From: Pedobacter sp. Bi126
GTDB lineage: Bacteria > Bacteroidota > Bacteroidia > Sphingobacteriales > Sphingobacteriaceae
Reading direction: 5' to 3'
Assembly (NCBI RefSeq): GCF_918698245.1
Contig: NZ_CAKKMS010000004.1
Span: forward strand, 682,001 to 746,000
DNA: 64,000 nucleotides
How positions within the stretch are numbered: position 1 is the first letter of the stretch; each line of letters starts with the position of its first letter. Position numbers and translations under genes: made by a program. The notes beneath the pieces were generated by a model. The model made no database searches and had not been told where the DNA came from. It was given only the letters and a program-made list of their open reading frames with translations. Positions 44,624 through 53,080 of this stretch are shown here, piece after piece.

Positions 44624-45376
44624 TTAAAACTTATCTTTTGCTGCCTTCATGAAGCGGCTGGCAAATACGAAATCGTTCAATTCTTGGATATCAGTATGGG
44701 CAATTTCTTTGTTGCTGCCTTCCCAGAATTTTTTTCCTTCGTGTAAGAACAAAATATAATCGCCAATACCCATAACTGAGTTCATATCGTGTGTTACTAC
44801 AATAGTAGTGGTTTTGTATTCTTCGGTAATTTCCTGAATCAATTCATCAATTACAATGGAAGTTTTTGGATCTAAACCTGAGTTCGGCTCATCACAGAAT
44901 AAATACTTAGGGTTCATAGAAATGGCACGTGCAATACCTACACGTTTTTTCATTCCTCCCGATAATTCTGCCGGGAATAATTTGTTTTTACCTGCAAGGT
45001 TTACCCTTTCCAAACAAAAATCAACTCTTTCAAGCTTTTCTTTTCTGCTCTGATCAGTAAACATGTTTAAGGGAAACATGATGTTTTCTTCAACAGTCAT
45101 ACTATCGAACAGGGCAGAGCCTTGAAACAACATGCCAATTTCTTTACGCACCTCAATCCGCTGCTCGTAGGTCATCGGTGTAAAATCGCGGCCATCGTAC
45201 AATACCGAACCTGAATCTGGCTGATGCAAACCAACCATGCATTTCAATAAAGTTGTTTTTCCTGATCCGGAACCACCGATAATTAAATTGGTTACACCTT
45301 CTTCAAACTTTCCAGAAATGCCTTGTAATACATCATTTCCGGAGAAAGATTTATAAATATCTTTAATTTCGATCAT
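44624..45376 (-). CDS. mlaF: MlaF-like phospholipid ABC transporter ATP-binding protein
   Basis: This is the ATPase of the MCE/Mla lipid transport system between the membranes. Walker A GGSGSGKTT, ABC signature LSGGMKKRVGIARA and Walker B YLFCDEPNSGLDP are present; the GG-MKKR signature and the DEPNSGLDP box are characteristic of MlaF. I take the start at 45376 (MIEIKDIYKSF), one base overlapping the mlaE stop. A longer reading from 45409 would add 11 unusual residues. mlaD is not seen in this stretch: the toxin-antitoxin pair lies where it might be expected. Confidence 0.92.
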   Translation of the reverse strand: MIEIKDIYKSFSGNDVLQGISGKFEEGVTNLIIGGSGSGKTTLLKCMVGLHQPDSGSVLYDGRDFTPMTYEQRIEVRKEIGMLFQGSALFDSMTVEENIMFPLNMFTDQSRKEKLERVDFCLERVNLAGKNKLFPAELSGGMKKRVGIARAISMNPKYLFCDEPNSGLDPKTSIVIDELIQEITEEYKTTTIVVTHDMNSVMGIGDYILFLHEGKKFWEGSNKEIAHTDIQELNDFVFASRFMKAAKDKF

Positions 45377-46110
45377 TACAATAAAAGTTGAGTAACTAAA
45401 TAATCGCAAACAAGAATAGAGATACAGCTAATTACAACTGCTCTTGTACTGGCCTGCGAAACTTCTAAAGCACCACCACGAACGTAAAAACCTTCGTAAG
45501 CTGGAACTGATGTAATAATGAAACCAAATACAAATGCCTTTACCAAAGCAACTGTGATGGTGTAAGGATTAAAATCAGTTGTTATACCTTGAATATATTC
45601 TGCAGGAGTAACAGCACCCGAAATAGAACCGCCAATATATCCACCGGTAATACTTAAAAACATAGAAATGATTACCAGCATGGGTACCATGGTTATGCCC
45701 GAAATAATTTTAGGAAGGATGAGGTAGCCAGGTGCATTTATACCCATAATTTCTAAAGCGTCAATCTGTTCAGTAACACGCATCGAACCAATTTCTGATG
45801 AAATGGCCGATCCGATTTTTCCTGCCAGTACAATTGCACTAATGGTTGGGCTTAACTCTAATATACTCGAGTCGCGGTTTACAGAACCGATAATTGTTTT
45901 TGGAATAAAATCACTAACCAGCTGGAAAGCAATTTGTAGCGTCATTACTGCACCAATAAAAGTAGAGATGATAGCGATTAAACCTAAAGAGCCTACACCA
46001 ACATAATCCATTTGTTTGGCGATTTCTTTTAGGTATATTTTCAGTTTTTCCGGCCTTCTGAATACAGACTTGAGTAGCAGGATGTATCTGCCGAAATTGG
46101 TAAAATTCAT
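45376..46110 (-). CDS. mlaE: MlaE-family ABC transporter permease
   Basis: A 244-residue inner membrane permease with the family words GAVMTLQIAFQL (about 53-64), the acidic stretch ELSPTISAIVLAGKIGSAISSEIGSMRVTEQIDALE across about 84-119, and several helices. It forms the membrane core of the Mla lipid transporter with MlaF, which follows with a one-base overlap. It is probably first in the mlaE-mlaF-antitoxin-toxin-methyltransferase cluster, whose gaps are 24 bp or less. Confidence 0.93.
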   Translation of the reverse strand: MNFTNFGRYILLLKSVFRRPEKLKIYLKEIAKQMDYVGVGSLGLIAIISTFIGAVMTLQIAFQLVSDFIPKTIIGSVNRDSSILELSPTISAIVLAGKIGSAISSEIGSMRVTEQIDALEIMGINAPGYLILPKIISGITMVPMLVIISMFLSITGGYIGGSISGAVTPAEYIQGITTDFNPYTITVALVKAFVFGFIITSVPAYEGFYVRGGALEVSQASTRAVVISCISILVCDYLVTQLLL

Positions 46111-46220
46111 TCCGTATATATTTGCTTAATTTAAATGATCGTTCTATACTACTACAAAGAAACAATAAAAATTTGGAGCACTTTGCTAATTGTAAAAATA
46201 TTCGTGGTTTTGAATATAAA

Positions 46221-46252
46221 TATGGTTTTTTGTTAACAAAAATTAAACCATA
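46221..46252 (+). promoter_or_regulatory. inverted repeat just upstream of the SDR gene
   Basis: TATGGTTT (46221-46228) and AAACCATA (46245-46252) flank a GTTAAC-centred AT-rich loop and end 5 bp before the ATG. It could be an operator or an mRNA hairpin at the start site. No family of regulator is suggested. Confidence 0.3.
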
Positions 46253-46257
46253 AATAA

Positions 46258-46947
46258 ATGAAAGCTGTAATAACCGGAGCAACTAAAGGAATTGGTAGAG
46301 CTATTGCGACTAAATTAGCCCAAAATGGGTACGATTTAGTTTTGGTAGCAAGGGGTTTAGATGAACTCGACAGGCTTCGACAGGAATTAACTCCTTATGG
46401 GAATGCTATTTTTATCCAGGTAGCAGATTGTTCAGTTAAAGAAGAGGTGTATGCTTTTTTAAATTCGACTGCTATAAATCTTGATCAAGTAGATGTTTTA
46501 GTAAATAATGTGGGGATCTTTTTGCCTGGCAGCATGCTCGATGAGGATGACGAAACCTTCGAAAAACAGCAGCACATAAATACAAATGCCTGTTATTACA
46601 TCAGTAAATTTTTTGGAAAAAAAATGCGTTCAGCCAAGCGAGGCCATATATTCAACATCTGTTCGGTGGCCAGTAAAGCACCTGTGAAAAATGGAGGCAG
46701 TTATAGTGTAACAAAAGCAGCGATGTTAAGTCTTAATCATGTATTGCGGCAAGAGTTAGCGCCTCACAATGTTAAAGTAACTGCATTTTTGCCGGGCTCT
46801 ACTAAAACTTCATCCTGGGAAGGAACAACAATTCCGGATGAAAAATTTGTACAGCCTGAAGATATTGCAGAAACTTTGTTTACCATTTTAAACTTAAGTA
46901 AAGGGGTAAATGTAGACGAGGTTTTGATTACTCCGCTTGATTTTTAA
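46258..46947 (+). CDS. short-chain dehydrogenase/reductase
   Basis: A 229-residue classical SDR. The NAD(P)-binding word TGATKGIGRA is at about 7-16, NNVG at about 84-87, and a catalytic YSVTK at about 149-153 with a Ser near 137. The Arg at about 32 after the second strand hints at NADPH. Substrate is unknown. An 8-nt gap follows to the PspC gene, so they may be cotranscribed, although no functional tie is evident. Confidence 0.85.
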   Translation: MKAVITGATKGIGRAIATKLAQNGYDLVLVARGLDELDRLRQELTPYGNAIFIQVADCSVKEEVYAFLNSTAINLDQVDVLVNNVGIFLPGSMLDEDDETFEKQQHINTNACYYISKFFGKKMRSAKRGHIFNICSVASKAPVKNGGSYSVTKAAMLSLNHVLRQELAPHNVKVTAFLPGSTKTSSWEGTTIPDEKFVQPEDIAETLFTILNLSKGVNVDEVLITPLDF

Positions 46948-46954
46948 ACACAAA

Positions 46955-47662
46955 ATGAACAACGTTATGGAAAAGAAGCTTTTTAGAAACGAACACGATA
47001 AGATGATTGCTGGTGTAGCTTCGGGACTTGCAGATTATATGCAGGTGGAGGTTACCATAATTAGATTATTGTTTGCATTATCGGCTATATTTATGGCTGG
47101 GGGTGGCTTAGTTGCCTATATAATAATGTGGATTATTGTTCCGGTTAATAATGATCCGGCAGCAAGATTTTCTAAATTTAACGATTACTTTGGCAAGCAA
47201 AACCCAAATGCACAACCCTTTGGGACTGCCGATCCTTTTGCGGGATCTGCGAACCAGGGAAACCAGAATTGGACACAACCTGTTGATGGTGGACAAAAAA
47301 CACCTTTCGAAACACAGCCGAATTTCGACAAATTCAATAAATCTAACGATACTGGCCGCACCATAGGCGGATTGGTATTGCTAGTGATAGGATGTTTTTT
47401 CCTGATGCGCGAAATGGATTTTATACCCGACTGGTTTAGTATCCACAATTTATTCAAGTACATGTGGCCATTGATATTTATTGCCTTAGGTGTAAGTATC
47501 ATTGCTAAATCAAAAAGGAAGAATGACTGGGCTGCTTTTCAGAACCAACAGGAGGCTGAACAACAAAAAACAGCTGATTTTTCTGAAACCATTGTAGAAA
47601 ATGAACCTACAGCACCAGTTAACAAAGATGACAATTCAACATCCGCTAACCCTCAAGTATAA
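46955..47662 (+). CDS. PspC domain membrane protein
   Basis: The PspC domain (about residues 10-65 from this start) has the KLFRNEHDKMIAGVASGLADYM word and one helix. A Gln/Asn/Pro/Phe-rich linker (about 75-125) follows, then two further helices near 130-175 and a polar tail. PspC proteins sense or transmit envelope stress. I use the ATG at 46955; 46937 would overlap the SDR gene and 46967 would begin at the family-typical MEKK. It forms a run with the next gene (5-bp gap). Confidence 0.82.
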   Translation: MNNVMEKKLFRNEHDKMIAGVASGLADYMQVEVTIIRLLFALSAIFMAGGGLVAYIIMWIIVPVNNDPAARFSKFNDYFGKQNPNAQPFGTADPFAGSANQGNQNWTQPVDGGQKTPFETQPNFDKFNKSNDTGRTIGGLVLLVIGCFFLMREMDFIPDWFSIHNLFKYMWPLIFIALGVSIIAKSKRKNDWAAFQNQQEAEQQKTADFSETIVENEPTAPVNKDDNSTSANPQV

Positions 47663-47667
47663 ATAAA

Positions 47668-48651
47668 ATGAAATTAGATAGATTAATTTGGGGTATTATC
47701 CTGCTTTTTATTGGCGGTGTACTTCTACTCGAAAACTTTGGTGTAATCAACTTTTATTGGCGCAACGTTTGGAGCTTTTGGCCAGTGTTCTTAATTATAG
47801 CAGGTTTAAATATCCTGTTCAATAAAAACAACTCGCAAACTGGCAGTATCATTTCTATTGGCGTTTTAGTAGTGGCTTTGTCGTTCCTTTTTTACAAAGG
47901 ACAGCAAGTGCCCGAGCGTGGTAACTGGTGGGGACACCATTTCAAAAAAGATATCGATGTTAATATCGACCATAATGATGGCGACAACGACGATGATGAT
48001 AACGATAGTGATACCTCATATAATCACTTAAGTTTATCTGAGCCATTTGTAGCTGCAGATAATGCCAAAAAAACAGTACTAAATATTTCCGGAGGTGGCA
48101 TTTCATTTAATCTCGATGGTGAAACAACCGAGTTGATTAATGCCGACATAAAGAAAAGACATGGTAACTTCTCTTTAAAGAAGTTGCTTACCGATAGCGC
48201 CACCGTACTTACTTTCCAAATGGATGATAAAAAGAGTAAATGGAATTTTGGTGATGGTGGTAACGATGTTAACTTTAAATTGAATAAAGAAGCCAACTGG
48301 GATATTTTAATGAAACTGGGCGCTGGCGAAGCAAACTTTGATTTTGCCAATTACAAAGTGCGTACCTTCCGCTTTGATGGTGGAGCAGCAGCTTTGGATA
48401 TTAAATTCGGAGATTTATTGCCAATAACCGACGTAATTGTGAAATCTGGCGTGGCCGATGTTAAAATTAAGGTGCCAACTAATTCAGGCTGCCGAATTAA
48501 AACCAAAACAGGTTTATCAGCTAAAGATTTCGATGGTTTTGAGAAATTGAGCGATGGTGTTTACGAAACGTCAAACTATAAAACCTCAACCAAAAAAATC
48601 TTTATTAATTTAGATGGCGGATTGAGTAACTTTGAAGTAAGCAGATATTAA
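47668..48651 (+). CDS. LiaF-like membrane protein (DUF5668 plus C-terminal beta domain)
   Basis: Residues about 1-75 hold DUF5668 helices (MKLDRLIWGIILLFIGGVLL start). Then comes a striking Asp/Asn/His-rich linker (about 91-115) with over a dozen acidic residues. A beta-rich C-terminal domain (about 140-327) resembles the LiaF/DUF2154 cell-wall-stress response domain. In Bacteria with LiaFSR this domain restrains a sensor kinase; here no lia kinase adjoins it, and only PspC precedes it. An envelope stress role is inferred from that pairing. Confidence 0.72.
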   Translation: MKLDRLIWGIILLFIGGVLLLENFGVINFYWRNVWSFWPVFLIIAGLNILFNKNNSQTGSIISIGVLVVALSFLFYKGQQVPERGNWWGHHFKKDIDVNIDHNDGDNDDDDNDSDTSYNHLSLSEPFVAADNAKKTVLNISGGGISFNLDGETTELINADIKKRHGNFSLKKLLTDSATVLTFQMDDKKSKWNFGDGGNDVNFKLNKEANWDILMKLGAGEANFDFANYKVRTFRFDGGAAALDIKFGDLLPITDVIVKSGVADVKIKVPTNSGCRIKTKTGLSAKDFDGFEKLSDGVYETSNYKTSTKKIFINLDGGLSNFEVSRY

Positions 48652-48737
48652 TAAGGCAGAAGGTTTTAAGGTGGAGGGTGTAAGGCTTTAGTCGGTCTAA
48701 CTTTTATAAAACACTGATCTTGAAATCTTATAATCCA

Positions 48738-49352
48738 ATGAATCCTGATAAAGAATATATAGTTGTAATTAATGGAAAGCCACAAGGGCCGTATAGTTTA
48801 ACCGGACTGAAAGATTTAAACATCAGTGCGAATACTTTTATACGTAAACCCGGAATGGACGATTATAAAGAAGCTCACGCAATTCCCGAATTGCGTGAGC
48901 TTTTGGGTTTTAGTTATCAAAAAACAGCACCCCAATATTTTGCCGCTTTCGATCAAAGGCTGTTGGCATCAGTGATTGATCATTTTATTATTTTTGGAAT
49001 ATATAGCATCATTATTTTAACGAGCTATATTTTTATCGAAGGCAAAGACCAGCGGATTATGGCTTTTCTAATCCCATTTCCATCCATATTTATCATTAAG
49101 CTCATTTATGGCAGTATTGCCGAGGCATCTAAAAGTCAGGCTACCATTGGTAAAAAGCTGCTCAATATCAAAGTAACCGATTTAGAAGGTAGCCGGGTTT
49201 CTTTTGGTATTTCCCTGGTGAGGAATTTTTCTAAAATCTTATCTGTAATTCCTGTTTTCTTTGGCTATTTATACAGTTTCCTCAATAAGAAAAACCAGTG
49301 TTGGCACGATATTGCAGCCAATACGTTGGTGATAAAGGATAGGTTGATATAA
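48738..49352 (+). CDS. GYF_2 - RDD fusion membrane protein
   Basis: From the ATG at 48738 (an upstream TTG at 48720 is less likely) the 204-residue protein starts with a GYF_2-like domain (about 5-60: YIVVINGKPQGPYSL, ending in ELRELLGF). An RDD domain follows with about three helices: FDQRLLASVIDHFIIF (about 70-85) and GKKLLNIKVTD (about 137-147), and a final DIAANTLVIKD. RDD proteins are poorly characterised inner membrane proteins. A perfect 15-bp inverted repeat lies inside the coding sequence at 48871-48902. Confidence 0.75.
   Translation: MNPDKEYIVVINGKPQGPYSLTGLKDLNISANTFIRKPGMDDYKEAHAIPELRELLGFSYQKTAPQYFAAFDQRLLASVIDHFIIFGIYSIIILTSYIFIEGKDQRIMAFLIPFPSIFIIKLIYGSIAEASKSQATIGKKLLNIKVTDLEGSRVSFGISLVRNFSKILSVIPVFFGYLYSFLNKKNQCWHDIAANTLVIKDRLI
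48871..48902. repeat. perfect 15-bp inverted repeat inside a coding sequence
   Basis: AAGCTCACGCAATTC (48871-48885), a 2-nt centre, then its exact complement (48888-48902). In the GYF-RDD gene it encodes the EAHAIPELREL linker between the two domains. A hairpin that stable inside a gene is unusual. Confidence 0.6.
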
Positions 49353-49384
49353 GTTAGAAAAGCAAAGTCAATACAACTATTTTT

Positions 49385-49473
49385 GTTACTCGGGCTGTAC
49401 GCTATATCTTTGACTTTCCTTAGACTAAGCTCAGGCTTACAGCCAAAGGATGCCGCTGCCATCCCGTTTATGA
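49385..49473 (-). repeat. structured extragenic element, copy 4
   Basis: Read on the minus strand: left word CGGGATGGCAGCGGCATCC (49448-49466), right word GATATAGCGTACAGCCCGAG (49389-49408). The outer stem is CGGG with CCCG; the inner stem is CTTTGGCT with AGTCAAAG (one G-T pair). A small TAAGC/GCTTA hairpin caps the apical part. It lies in the 260-bp gap between the GYF-RDD and hydrolase genes, opposite to both. Confidence 0.6.
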
Positions 49474-49612
49474 AACTTGGGTCTGTGCAATGATGCCAAA
49501 CCCACTTACCGCTAAAAAATAAACCAATTTCAATTTCTGCTTTCAGTTAAAAGATGTTAAATAAGAATTAAGCTATTATTCTATTGATTAGTTTTAGTAA
49601 AATTAATCTAAC

Positions 49613-50962
49613 ATGCTACGTATCCTTCTCACCACATTTTTTGTTTTTTATCAACTTATATCTTTTTGCCAAACCTCATCAGACTCATTAAAATATGCAA
49701 AGGATGAGTATAATTTAGGTTTTGAAAAGTTAAAACCAGGAACAAAACTTCTGGAGGGGTGGAGTTTAGGTACTTCGGGTAGCGGCTACAAAGTCGCAAT
49801 AGATTCTACTGAAAAACATGATGGCAAATACGCGTTGTTAATTGCAAAAGTTGATGAAAAAATAAAATCGGCTTATGATTTTTCAAAGCTTATTCTTCCG
49901 GCGAAATATGAGGGGAGCGAAATCGAAATTAAATTCTATATGAAATTAGAAAACGTAGATAAGTATGTAGATTTTCCTTTCTGGATTGAAGACGAGGACA
50001 ATGGCATGCTACAATATACGAATTTATTGACCACCAAAATTAAAGGCACAAAAGAATGGCAGCTATACCGCCTGAAATTATCGCTTCATAAAGAGGCCTC
50101 AAAAATTTACCTTTTTCCAGCGCTTTACGGCACAGGTAAGCTATGGGTTGATGATATTCAAATATTGATTGATGGTGTAGATATCAGTCAGGCAAAAATT
50201 AAAACAGATTATAATCCCAATGGTCCACAACTAATTAATTATGGAAACAATACAGCGGCATCAGGTAAAGTGAAAGTAAAGGATGCCGAATTGTATTATG
50301 AAACCTATGGAAGAGGCGAACCCCTGTTATTATTGCATGGAAACAGCCAATCGATCAGCGTTTTTAAAAAACAGATTAAAGCATTCTCAAAAATTTATAA
50401 GGTTATTGCTGTAGATACCCGTGGACAAGGGAAAAGTACCGATTCTAGTACTCAGCCACTTTCATATGACCTCTACGCTGAGGATATGAAAACATTACTT
50501 GACTCTTTACATATCCGAAAAACCAATATTTTAGGTTGGAGCGACGGCGGAAATACGGGGTTGATCATGGCGGCTAAATATCCTACATATATAAAGAAAC
50601 TCGCGGTTACCGGAGCATGTACAAACCCAAATGAAGCAGTTTCGGCCAGTACTTTAGAAGAGGTTAGCAAAGCAATTGAAAGTTTGAAAACCAGACAAGA
50701 TGTTAAATCTAAGTATCAGGTTAGGTTATTTACCATGTTGCTTACCGAACCGCATATTACTGCTTTTGACCTGAAGAAGATTAAAGCACCAGTTTTGGTA
50801 ATGGCAGGTGAGAAGGATATGATTTTAGAGAAGCACACTAAATTTATTGCGGCTAATATCTCTAAATCACAACTGTTTATTTTTAAGGGCGCTTCGCATT
50901 ATGTGCCTGTAGAAATGGTTTCCGAATTTAATACCAAGGTACTTTTGTTTTTGGATGAATAA
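49613..50962 (+). CDS. secreted alpha/beta hydrolase with N-terminal beta-sandwich-like domain
   Basis: After a signal peptide ending SFC (about residue 19) there is a domain of about 180 residues. It has GWSLGTSGSGYKV, then alternating strands ending in LWVDDIQI, like a carbohydrate-binding or galactose-binding fold. The C-terminal alpha/beta hydrolase (about 220-449) has LLLLHGNSQS (oxyanion), GWSDGG with the nucleophile Ser (about 305), an Asp near MAGEKDMIL and the His in ASHYVPVE (about 430-437). The two-domain build suggests a surface hydrolase; the substrate is unknown. It ends 91 bp before the ispG ATG. Confidence 0.8.
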   Translation: MLRILLTTFFVFYQLISFCQTSSDSLKYAKDEYNLGFEKLKPGTKLLEGWSLGTSGSGYKVAIDSTEKHDGKYALLIAKVDEKIKSAYDFSKLILPAKYEGSEIEIKFYMKLENVDKYVDFPFWIEDEDNGMLQYTNLLTTKIKGTKEWQLYRLKLSLHKEASKIYLFPALYGTGKLWVDDIQILIDGVDISQAKIKTDYNPNGPQLINYGNNTAASGKVKVKDAELYYETYGRGEPLLLLHGNSQSISVFKKQIKAFSKIYKVIAVDTRGQGKSTDSSTQPLSYDLYAEDMKTLLDSLHIRKTNILGWSDGGNTGLIMAAKYPTYIKKLAVTGACTNPNEAVSASTLEEVSKAIESLKTRQDVKSKYQVRLFTMLLTEPHITAFDLKKIKAPVLVMAGEKDMILEKHTKFIAANISKSQLFIFKGASHYVPVEMVSEFNTKVLLFLDE

Positions 50963-51038
50963 AAAACAATTAAGCTATTCGCCTTTCCCTAGCTTTATCT
51001 TTTACAACATTCCAACATTAAAACATTCCAACAATCCT

Positions 51039-51046
51039 TATCTTTG
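51039..51046 (+). promoter_or_regulatory. candidate -7 promoter box for ispG
   Basis: TATCTTTG, an exact TAnnTTTG match, 7 nt before the chosen ispG ATG. Transcription would begin at or just before the start codon, giving a nearly leaderless mRNA. It also argues against translation from the in-frame ATG at 50955. Confidence 0.45.
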
Positions 51047-51053
51047 CAAACAG

Positions 51054-53033
51054 ATGGAAAATATATTGGCAAAACATGATCTGGCAGGCGGATATTGCAA
51101 CAGTTTAACAACTTATTCGAGGTATTTAACCCGAGAAGTTAACATAGGTGATATTGCTTTAGGCGGGCACAATCCAATCCGGATTCAATCGATGACCACT
51201 ACCGATACCATGGATACATTGGGTACTGTAGCGCAGACGATCCGTATGGTAGAATCTGGTTGCGAATATGTTCGTATTACCGCACCGAGCATTAAAGAAG
51301 CCGAAAATCTGGCCAATATTAAAAAAGAACTACGTTTCCGAGGTTATAATGTGCCATTAATTGCCGATATCCATTTTACGCCTAATGCTGCCGAAATGGC
51401 TGCACGTATTGTAGAAAAAGTAAGGGTTAACCCAGGCAATTACGCAGATAAAAAGAAATTCGAAAATCTAGAATATACACAGGATGCTTACAATGCAGAG
51501 TTAAGCCGGATTTACAAAAAGTTTATTCCTTTAGTTAAAATCTGTAAAGAGTACGGCACCGCCATGCGTATCGGCACTAATCATGGATCACTGTCCGACA
51601 GGATTATGAGTCATTACGGCGATACTCCCCGTGGAATGGTTGAATCGGCCATGGAGTTTATCCGCATGTGCGAAGACCAGAATTATTATAACCTGGTGAT
51701 CTCAATGAAAGCCAGTAATACCCAGGTGATGGTTCAGGCTTACCGTTTGCTGGTAGAAACTATGGCTAAAGAAGGGATGAATTATCCTTTGCATTTAGGC
51801 GTTACCGAAGCAGGTGATGGAGAAGATGGCCGCATTAAATCAGCCGTTGGTATTGGAACCTTATTAGAAGATGGTTTGGGCGATACCATTCGTGTTTCCT
51901 TAACCGAAGACCCTGAATTTGAAGCACCGGTTGCTAAAGCCCTGGCAGACCGTTATGCTTTAAGGAGTCCGAAGTTTGAAGTCGGAAGTCTCGAGTCGAT
52001 TACATTACGCTCTACGCCCCACGCCCTACGCTCAACTTACAATCCCTACGAGTACAATCGCCGTATTACCACTACTGTACAGCATATTGGTGGTCATCAC
52101 CATCCGGTAGTGATGATCGACGTTTCGAAAGAAAACTTAAAAGATCCTTACTTTTTAAGTTCAATTGGTTATAACTACAGTGCAGGTTTAGATAAATATA
52201 ATCTGGCCGATCAGGCTTGCGATTTAGCCTTTTTAGGTGATAATTTGCCATCGTTCTCTTTCCCTGGGAATTTAAAGCAAATTTACAATTACAAAACCTG
52301 GTTAAAGCTTAAAAATAAAAACAACTGTCATCCTTTATATACGCTTACTGAATATGTTTCTGCGGATGTTAAAGATGAATTTTTGAATTTCGTACAGATT
52401 AATTCAAAACAATTTAGCAATACAACAATTGCACAATTGGATAACACCGTTGTTCTAATCCTCGAAACCGATGCAACACACGGAATGGCCGAGCAAAGGG
52501 CATTTTTTGTTGCTTTGCAGGAGAAAAATATTCAGACCCCTGTAATTATTAAGAGAACTTATCAGGATGCTGACGCAGATCATCTAATGCTTTATGCTGC
52601 AACCGATATTGGCGCTTTATTTACGGATGGCTTTGGAGATGGGGTATGGATTGATGCAGAAGGTCAAAATCTTTCGTTGATTAATTCTACCAGTTTTGGG
52701 ATTTTACAGGCTACACGCACACGCATCAGTAAAACAGAATATATATCTTGCCCAAGCTGTGGCAGAACACTTTTCGATTTACAAGAAACCACGCAGTTGA
52801 TCCGTTCACGCACCGACCATTTAAAAGGAATAAAAATCGGTATCATGGGCTGTATTGTTAATGGGCCAGGCGAAATGGCCGATGCAGATTACGGTTATGT
52901 GGGCACCGGGCCAGATAAAATTACCCTGTACCGTGGCAAAGAAGTGGTAAAGAAAAATGTAACTACTGCCTATGCGCTTGATGAACTGATCGACATCATT
53001 AAAGATGATGGCAACTGGGTAGAGAAGGTTTAA
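51054..53033 (+). CDS. ispG: 4-hydroxy-3-methylbut-2-enyl-diphosphate synthase (IspG/GcpE), long form
   Basis: IspG makes HMBPP from MEcPP in the MEP isoprenoid pathway, using a [4Fe-4S] cluster. I begin at ATG 51054; a longer frame from 50955 would overlap the hydrolase gene, and its 33 extra residues look like repeat-derived sequence. At 660 residues it is the three-domain long form known in Bacteroidota and plants: TIM barrel (about 20-300), extra domain (about 330-540), C-terminal cluster domain. The CPSCGRT word and the MGCIVNGPGEM word (about 593-611) provide the cluster cysteines. Residues about 303-329 are a repeat-derived in-frame insert at the barrel/middle-domain border. Confidence 0.93.
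   Translation: MENILAKHDLAGGYCNSLTTYSRYLTREVNIGDIALGGHNPIRIQSMTTTDTMDTLGTVAQTIRMVESGCEYVRITAPSIKEAENLANIKKELRFRGYNVPLIADIHFTPNAAEMAARIVEKVRVNPGNYADKKKFENLEYTQDAYNAELSRIYKKFIPLVKICKEYGTAMRIGTNHGSLSDRIMSHYGDTPRGMVESAMEFIRMCEDQNYYNLVISMKASNTQVMVQAYRLLVETMAKEGMNYPLHLGVTEAGDGEDGRIKSAVGIGTLLEDGLGDTIRVSLTEDPEFEAPVAKALADRYALRSPKFEVGSLESITLRSTPHALRSTYNPYEYNRRITTTVQHIGGHHHPVVMIDVSKENLKDPYFLSSIGYNYSAGLDKYNLADQACDLAFLGDNLPSFSFPGNLKQIYNYKTWLKLKNKNNCHPLYTLTEYVSADVKDEFLNFVQINSKQFSNTTIAQLDNTVVLILETDATHGMAEQRAFFVALQEKNIQTPVIIKRTYQDADADHLMLYAATDIGALFTDGFGDGVWIDAEGQNLSLINSTSFGILQATRTRISKTEYISCPSCGRTLFDLQETTQLIRSRTDHLKGIKIGIMGCIVNGPGEMADADYGYVGTGPDKITLYRGKEVVKKNVTTAYALDELIDIIKDDGNWVEKV
51961..52040. repeat. degenerate repeat inserted in frame within ispG
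   Basis: A GAGTCCGAAG-TTTGAAGTCGGAAGTC block is followed by CGCTCTACGCCCCACGCCCTACG-type units. The same two-part order as in ribF (on the coding strand, GACTCCGAAGTCCGAAG then ACCCTCTACCCTCAACC). It encodes a Ser/Leu/Arg/Thr-rich segment at a domain border where Bacteroidota IspG normally has a variable linker. Confidence 0.55.
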
Positions 53034-53051
53034 TAATTAATACTGTGCACC

Positions 53052-53075
53052 GTGGTTTGTGTCCCCACAAACCAC
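53052..53075 (+). terminator. hairpin after ispG
   Basis: A 10-bp perfect stem (GTGGTTTGTG at 53052-53061, complement at 53066-53075) with a 4-nt loop, 18 bp past the ispG stop. A similar GGTTCGTG...CACAAACC palindrome lies at 62068-62087, so it may be a repeat as well as a terminator. No T-tract follows. Confidence 0.45.
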
Positions 53076-53080
53076 TATAC

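Noticed and set aside
45914..46282. 122-codon minus-strand frame upstream of mlaE
   Set aside because: It is in the wrong frame over the mlaE start and crosses into the divergent SDR gene; it is Cys/Phe-rich with no domain.
50955..51053. 33-residue N-terminal extension of IspG
   Set aside because: It overlaps the hydrolase gene, has repeat-like coding DNA and lies before an exact -7 promoter box; the family start fits ATG 51054.
53052..53075. Hairpin after ispG as a strong intrinsic terminator only
   Set aside because: No T-tract follows, and a related palindrome lies at 62068, so a repeat origin is equally likely; confidence was kept low.
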